Shown piece after piece: positions 50,380 through 53,023 of a DNA stretch of 53,023 nucleotides (the first letter of the stretch is position 1; each line of letters starts with the position of its first letter). The notes beneath the pieces were generated by a model. The model searched no databases and was not told the origin of the DNA. It was given only the letters and a program-made list of their open reading frames with translations. A program made the translations under genes and the position numbers. The DNA is from CAZABP01 sp964483245 (GTDB lineage Bacteria; Planctomycetota; UBA1135; UBA2386): contig CAZABP010000033.1 in the NCBI GenBank assembly GCA_964483245.1, forward strand, positions 1-53,023, read 5' to 3'.

Positions 50380-52515
50380 ATGGATCCGATCCTGGACGAC
50401 CTGAACGAACAGCAGCGCGCCGCCGTGTTGCACGGCAGCGGGCCGCTGATGATCCTGGCCGGCGCCGGCTCCGGGAAGACGCGCGCGATCACGCGCCGCG
50501 TCGCGCGGCTGCTGCGTGACGGGGAGGCGCCGGACTCGATCCTCGCGCTGACGTTCACGAACAAGGCGGCGGGCGAGATGGCGGGCCGGATCCAGCTGCT
50601 CGGCGGACACCGGGTGCACGTCGCGACGTTCCATGCCGCCTGCGCGCGCTTCCTGCGCCGTGATGCCGAGCGGATCGGGTTCCCGCGCGAGTTCACGATC
50701 TTCGACACCTACGACCGCGACGTCGTGATCAAGGGCCTGCTCGCCGACCACGGGCTCGATCGCGCGGACCTGAAGCCGGCCGCGGTCGGGCGCCGGATCT
50801 CGGAGCTGAAGAATCGCCGGATCCGCGCACACGACCCGTTGCCGCTGCGCAGCGAGCTCGACCGGATCGTCGACCGGCTGTACCGGCCGTATCAGGAACG
50901 GCTGCGTGCGCAGGCGGCGATGGACTTCGACGACCTGCTGCTGCACTTCCTCGACCTGCTGGCCCAGCACGCGGACGTCGCCGCCAGCTACCAGAGCCGT
51001 GTGCGTTGGTTGTTGATCGACGAGTTCCAGGACACCAACCGCGTCCAGTACGACCTCGCCCGGCTGCTGGTCGGCGGGACGCGCAACCTGTGCGTCGTCG
51101 GCGACCCGGATCAGTCGATCTACCGCTTCCGCGGGGCCGAGCTGCGCAACCTGCTCGACTTCGCGCAGGACTTCCCGGACGCCGCGGTGCTGCGGCTGGA
51201 GACGAACTACCGCTCGACGCGCAAGATCGTGCGCGCGGCCGAGCACGTGATCCGCAACAACCGCAACCGGCCGGACAAGTCGCTGCGCACCGACAACGAC
51301 GAGGGGGAGGATCTGGCGGTGTTCGTCAGCCGCAATCCGCTCGACGAGGCGCGCGAGATCGCGCAACGCACTGCCGGACTGCTGCTGCAGACCACTCCCG
51401 ACCAGGTCGCCGTGTTCTTCCGTACGCACTTCCAGAGCCGCGCGCTGGAGGAAGCGTTCCGCCGCCAGGGGATCCCGTACGAGATCGTCGGCGGGCTGTC
51501 GTTCTACGAACGGCGTGAGATCAAGGATCTGCTGGCGTATCTGCGTGTGCTGCACAACCAGCTCGACGACGTCAGCATGGAGCGGATCATCAACGTGCCG
51601 CCGCGCGGCATCGGCAAGGTCACGCTCGAGCGGTTGCGCGGCCTCGCGCGCACCGACGGGATGTCGTTGCGCGAGGTGATCGGTTCGCCGGACCTGCTGG
51701 CGACGCTCGGCACGAAGGTGCGCACCGGTCTGCAGGAACTCGCGGAGCTGCTCACCGAGGCGGCGGCTCACGGCCGGACCTCGGTCGCGGAGGCGCTCGC
51801 GTACGTCCTGCAGCGCACCGACTACGTGAGCCACGCCTGCCGGCTCGGCGACCCGGAGGACGTGACGCGCGAGGAGAACATCGCCGAGCTCGTGCGCGAC
51901 ACGGCCGCGTTCGACGGCAGCGCCGGCGGCGGGCTGGGTGCGTACCTCGCGCACGTGTCGCTGCTGACGTCGGAGGACCGGCGCGGGGTCGAAGGCCCGC
52001 GCGTGTCGCTGATGACCGTGCACGCGGCGAAGGGGCTCGAGTTCGATCACGTGTTCGTCGCCGGCCTGGACGAGGGGTTGTTCCCGCACAGCCGCAGCAC
52101 CGCCAACGACGACGAGCTCGAAGAGGAGCGCCGGCTGATGTACGTCGCGCTGACGCGCGCGCGGCGCACGCTGACGTTGTCGCGCTGCGAGTACCGTATG
52201 GTCTCGAACCTCGAGACTCCGCAGATGCCGTCGCGATTCCTCGAGGAGCTGCCGGATGACTGCATCGCAGTACCGGCGCCGGCGTGGTCGACCTGGGTGC
52301 CAGAGCCGGATTGGGGCGAAGACCCGGACGCGCCGGCCCGGTTCGCGCCGGGGGATCGCGTCCTGCACGAGCACTACGGCGTCGGCATCGTGCTCCGCGT
52401 GCAGGGGCATGGCATGGTCGCGCGCGCGCAGGTGCGCTTCGACGACGGCAGCGAGCGGCAGCTGCTGCTCGACTATGCCGGGCTCGTGCGCGTCGAGCCG
52501 GAGGAAGGGTTGTGA
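50380..52515 (+). CDS. uvrD: UvrD/PcrA-type superfamily 1A DNA helicase
   Basis: This ATP-dependent 3'-5' helicase acts in DNA repair and replication-fork maintenance. It has 711 residues from the ATG at 50380 (MDPILDDLNEQQ); the ATG at 50368 has its GAGG too close. Motifs in order: Q-motif LNEQQRAAV, Walker A AGAGSGKT (27-34), LTFTNKAA, DEFQDTN, VGDPDQSIYRFRGA, ETNYRST, VSLMTVHAAKGLEF and VALTRARRTLTLS. The C-terminus has FAPGDRVLHEHYGVG, then a small SH3/Tudor-like domain as in PcrA/UvrD that contacts RNA polymerase. The preceding sigma-54 and repair contexts give no further clue. The next GTG overlaps its stop. Confidence 0.95.
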   Translation: MDPILDDLNEQQRAAVLHGSGPLMILAGAGSGKTRAITRRVARLLRDGEAPDSILALTFTNKAAGEMAGRIQLLGGHRVHVATFHAACARFLRRDAERIGFPREFTIFDTYDRDVVIKGLLADHGLDRADLKPAAVGRRISELKNRRIRAHDPLPLRSELDRIVDRLYRPYQERLRAQAAMDFDDLLLHFLDLLAQHADVAASYQSRVRWLLIDEFQDTNRVQYDLARLLVGGTRNLCVVGDPDQSIYRFRGAELRNLLDFAQDFPDAAVLRLETNYRSTRKIVRAAEHVIRNNRNRPDKSLRTDNDEGEDLAVFVSRNPLDEAREIAQRTAGLLLQTTPDQVAVFFRTHFQSRALEEAFRRQGIPYEIVGGLSFYERREIKDLLAYLRVLHNQLDDVSMERIINVPPRGIGKVTLERLRGLARTDGMSLREVIGSPDLLATLGTKVRTGLQELAELLTEAAAHGRTSVAEALAYVLQRTDYVSHACRLGDPEDVTREENIAELVRDTAAFDGSAGGGLGAYLAHVSLLTSEDRRGVEGPRVSLMTVHAAKGLEFDHVFVAGLDEGLFPHSRSTANDDELEEERRLMYVALTRARRTLTLSRCEYRMVSNLETPQMPSRFLEELPDDCIAVPAPAWSTWVPEPDWGEDPDAPARFAPGDRVLHEHYGVGIVLRVQGHGMVARAQVRFDDGSERQLLLDYAGLVRVEPEEGL

Positions 52516-53023
52516 CCCCCGAGTCCGGCGACGAGCTGCTGCAGCGGTTCCGCGCGCTGTGGCGCGACGTCGTCGCGAGCGGCGACCTGGAGCTGCTCGC
52601 GCGCATCCGCGCCGAGGTCGAGCCTCCGGCGGCGCCGGCGGAGCCGTCGGCGCTGGCGTCCGACGGCGCTGGTTGGCACGGGATGCTCGGCGACTGCGCG
52701 GCGATGCTGGCGCTGCGCCCGCGCATCGAGAAGCTGGCCCAGGTCGAAGCGCCGGTATTGATCACCGGCGAGAGCGGGACCGGCAAGGAGGTCGTCGCGC
52801 GGCTGCTGCACGAGCTCGGTCCGCGTGCACGCAAGCCGTTCGTCAGCGAGAACTGCGCCGCGATCCCGGCGACGCTGATCGAGTCGGTGTTGTTCGGGCA
52901 CGTGCGCGGTGCGTTCACCGGCGCCGTCCGCGACCACCCCGGCCATTTCGTGCAGGCCGACAAGGGCTCGCTGTTCCTCGACGAGATCGGCGACATGCCG
53001 CTGGCGCTGCAGGTCAAGCTGCT
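52512..53023 (+). CDS. Sigma-54 interaction (AAA+) transcription activator, partial
   Basis: The gene starts at a GTG overlapping the helicase stop and runs off the window after about 170 codons. After a short N-terminal part of about 55 residues with no receiver, GAF or FHA domain, the AAA+ domain begins: Walker A GESGTGKE (86-93), the sigma-54 contact loop GAFTGA (133-138) and Walker B GSLFLDEIG (152-160). The segment before the loop is FGHVRGAF where FGHERGAF is usual. It should activate sigma-54 promoters. The absence of an N-terminal sensor suggests constitutive or partner-controlled activity; any C-terminal HTH is outside the window. Confidence 0.9.
   Translation, partial: MTPESGDELLQRFRALWRDVVASGDLELLARIRAEVEPPAAPAEPSALASDGAGWHGMLGDCAAMLALRPRIEKLAQVEAPVLITGESGTGKEVVARLLHELGPRARKPFVSENCAAIPATLIESVLFGHVRGAFTGAVRDHPGHFVQADKGSLFLDEIGDMPLALQVKL

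Overview
The window reads as a high-GC chromosome segment from a planctomycete-like bacterium, probably from a draft or metagenome-derived assembly because a 10-base N gap (34468-34477) sits in a poly-C tract. The lineage call is inference. It rests on ECF sigma factor genes next to or fused with large extracytoplasmic parts, an ECF sigma gene overlapping a Ser/Thr kinase-TPR gene, very large secreted Kelch proteins, and several secreted proteins with a shared cysteine-containing C-terminal region. No rRNA and no complete tRNA is visible.

Positions 1-7635 look like the right end of an integrated element. The boundary is a perfect 3' half (anticodon loop to CCA) of a tRNA-Arg(ACG) at 7591-7635 with no matching 5' half upstream, as expected where a tyrosine recombinase has duplicated the end of its target tRNA. 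The element carries a RadC-like JAB protein, a sliding-clamp-like protein, an unknown protein, a DUF669-like protein and a DUF3560 protein, the last four in start/stop overlap. Left of these are a 2-TM protein, a small ORF interrupted by an in-frame TGA, a stand-alone Clp N-domain protein, a beta-rich secreted protein and a lipoprotein metallopeptidase.

From 7.6 to 19.5 kb the content is chromosomal: small proteins, an RRM RNA-binding protein, a fatty acyl desaturase, a sigma factor fused through a membrane segment to extracytoplasmic beta-sandwich repeats, trpS with a large insertion plus a lipoprotein, rlmD, and malic enzyme.

From 19.5 to 32.7 kb lies the most distinctive region. Three tandem paralogous secreted proteins of about 1040 residues each have exactly 18 Kelch repeats, duplicated leaders and a common C-terminal region. 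They are divergent from an ECF sigma gene that overlaps a transmembrane Ser/Thr kinase with TPRs. This could be a regulator-surface propeller module.

From 32.7 to 38.2 kb are two secreted proteins that start head-to-head with overlapping start codons, a G-rich degenerate hexamer repeat and two small membrane proteins. At 38.3-41.7 kb a SAM-I (S-box) riboswitch precedes a hom-metX-metB methionine operon. Then follow a RidA-family gene, two tandem palindromes, a large secreted S9 peptidase, two small secreted proteins of one family, an eight-haem cytochrome with a 4-TM partner, a UvrD/PcrA helicase, and the start of a sigma-54 activator cut by the window end.
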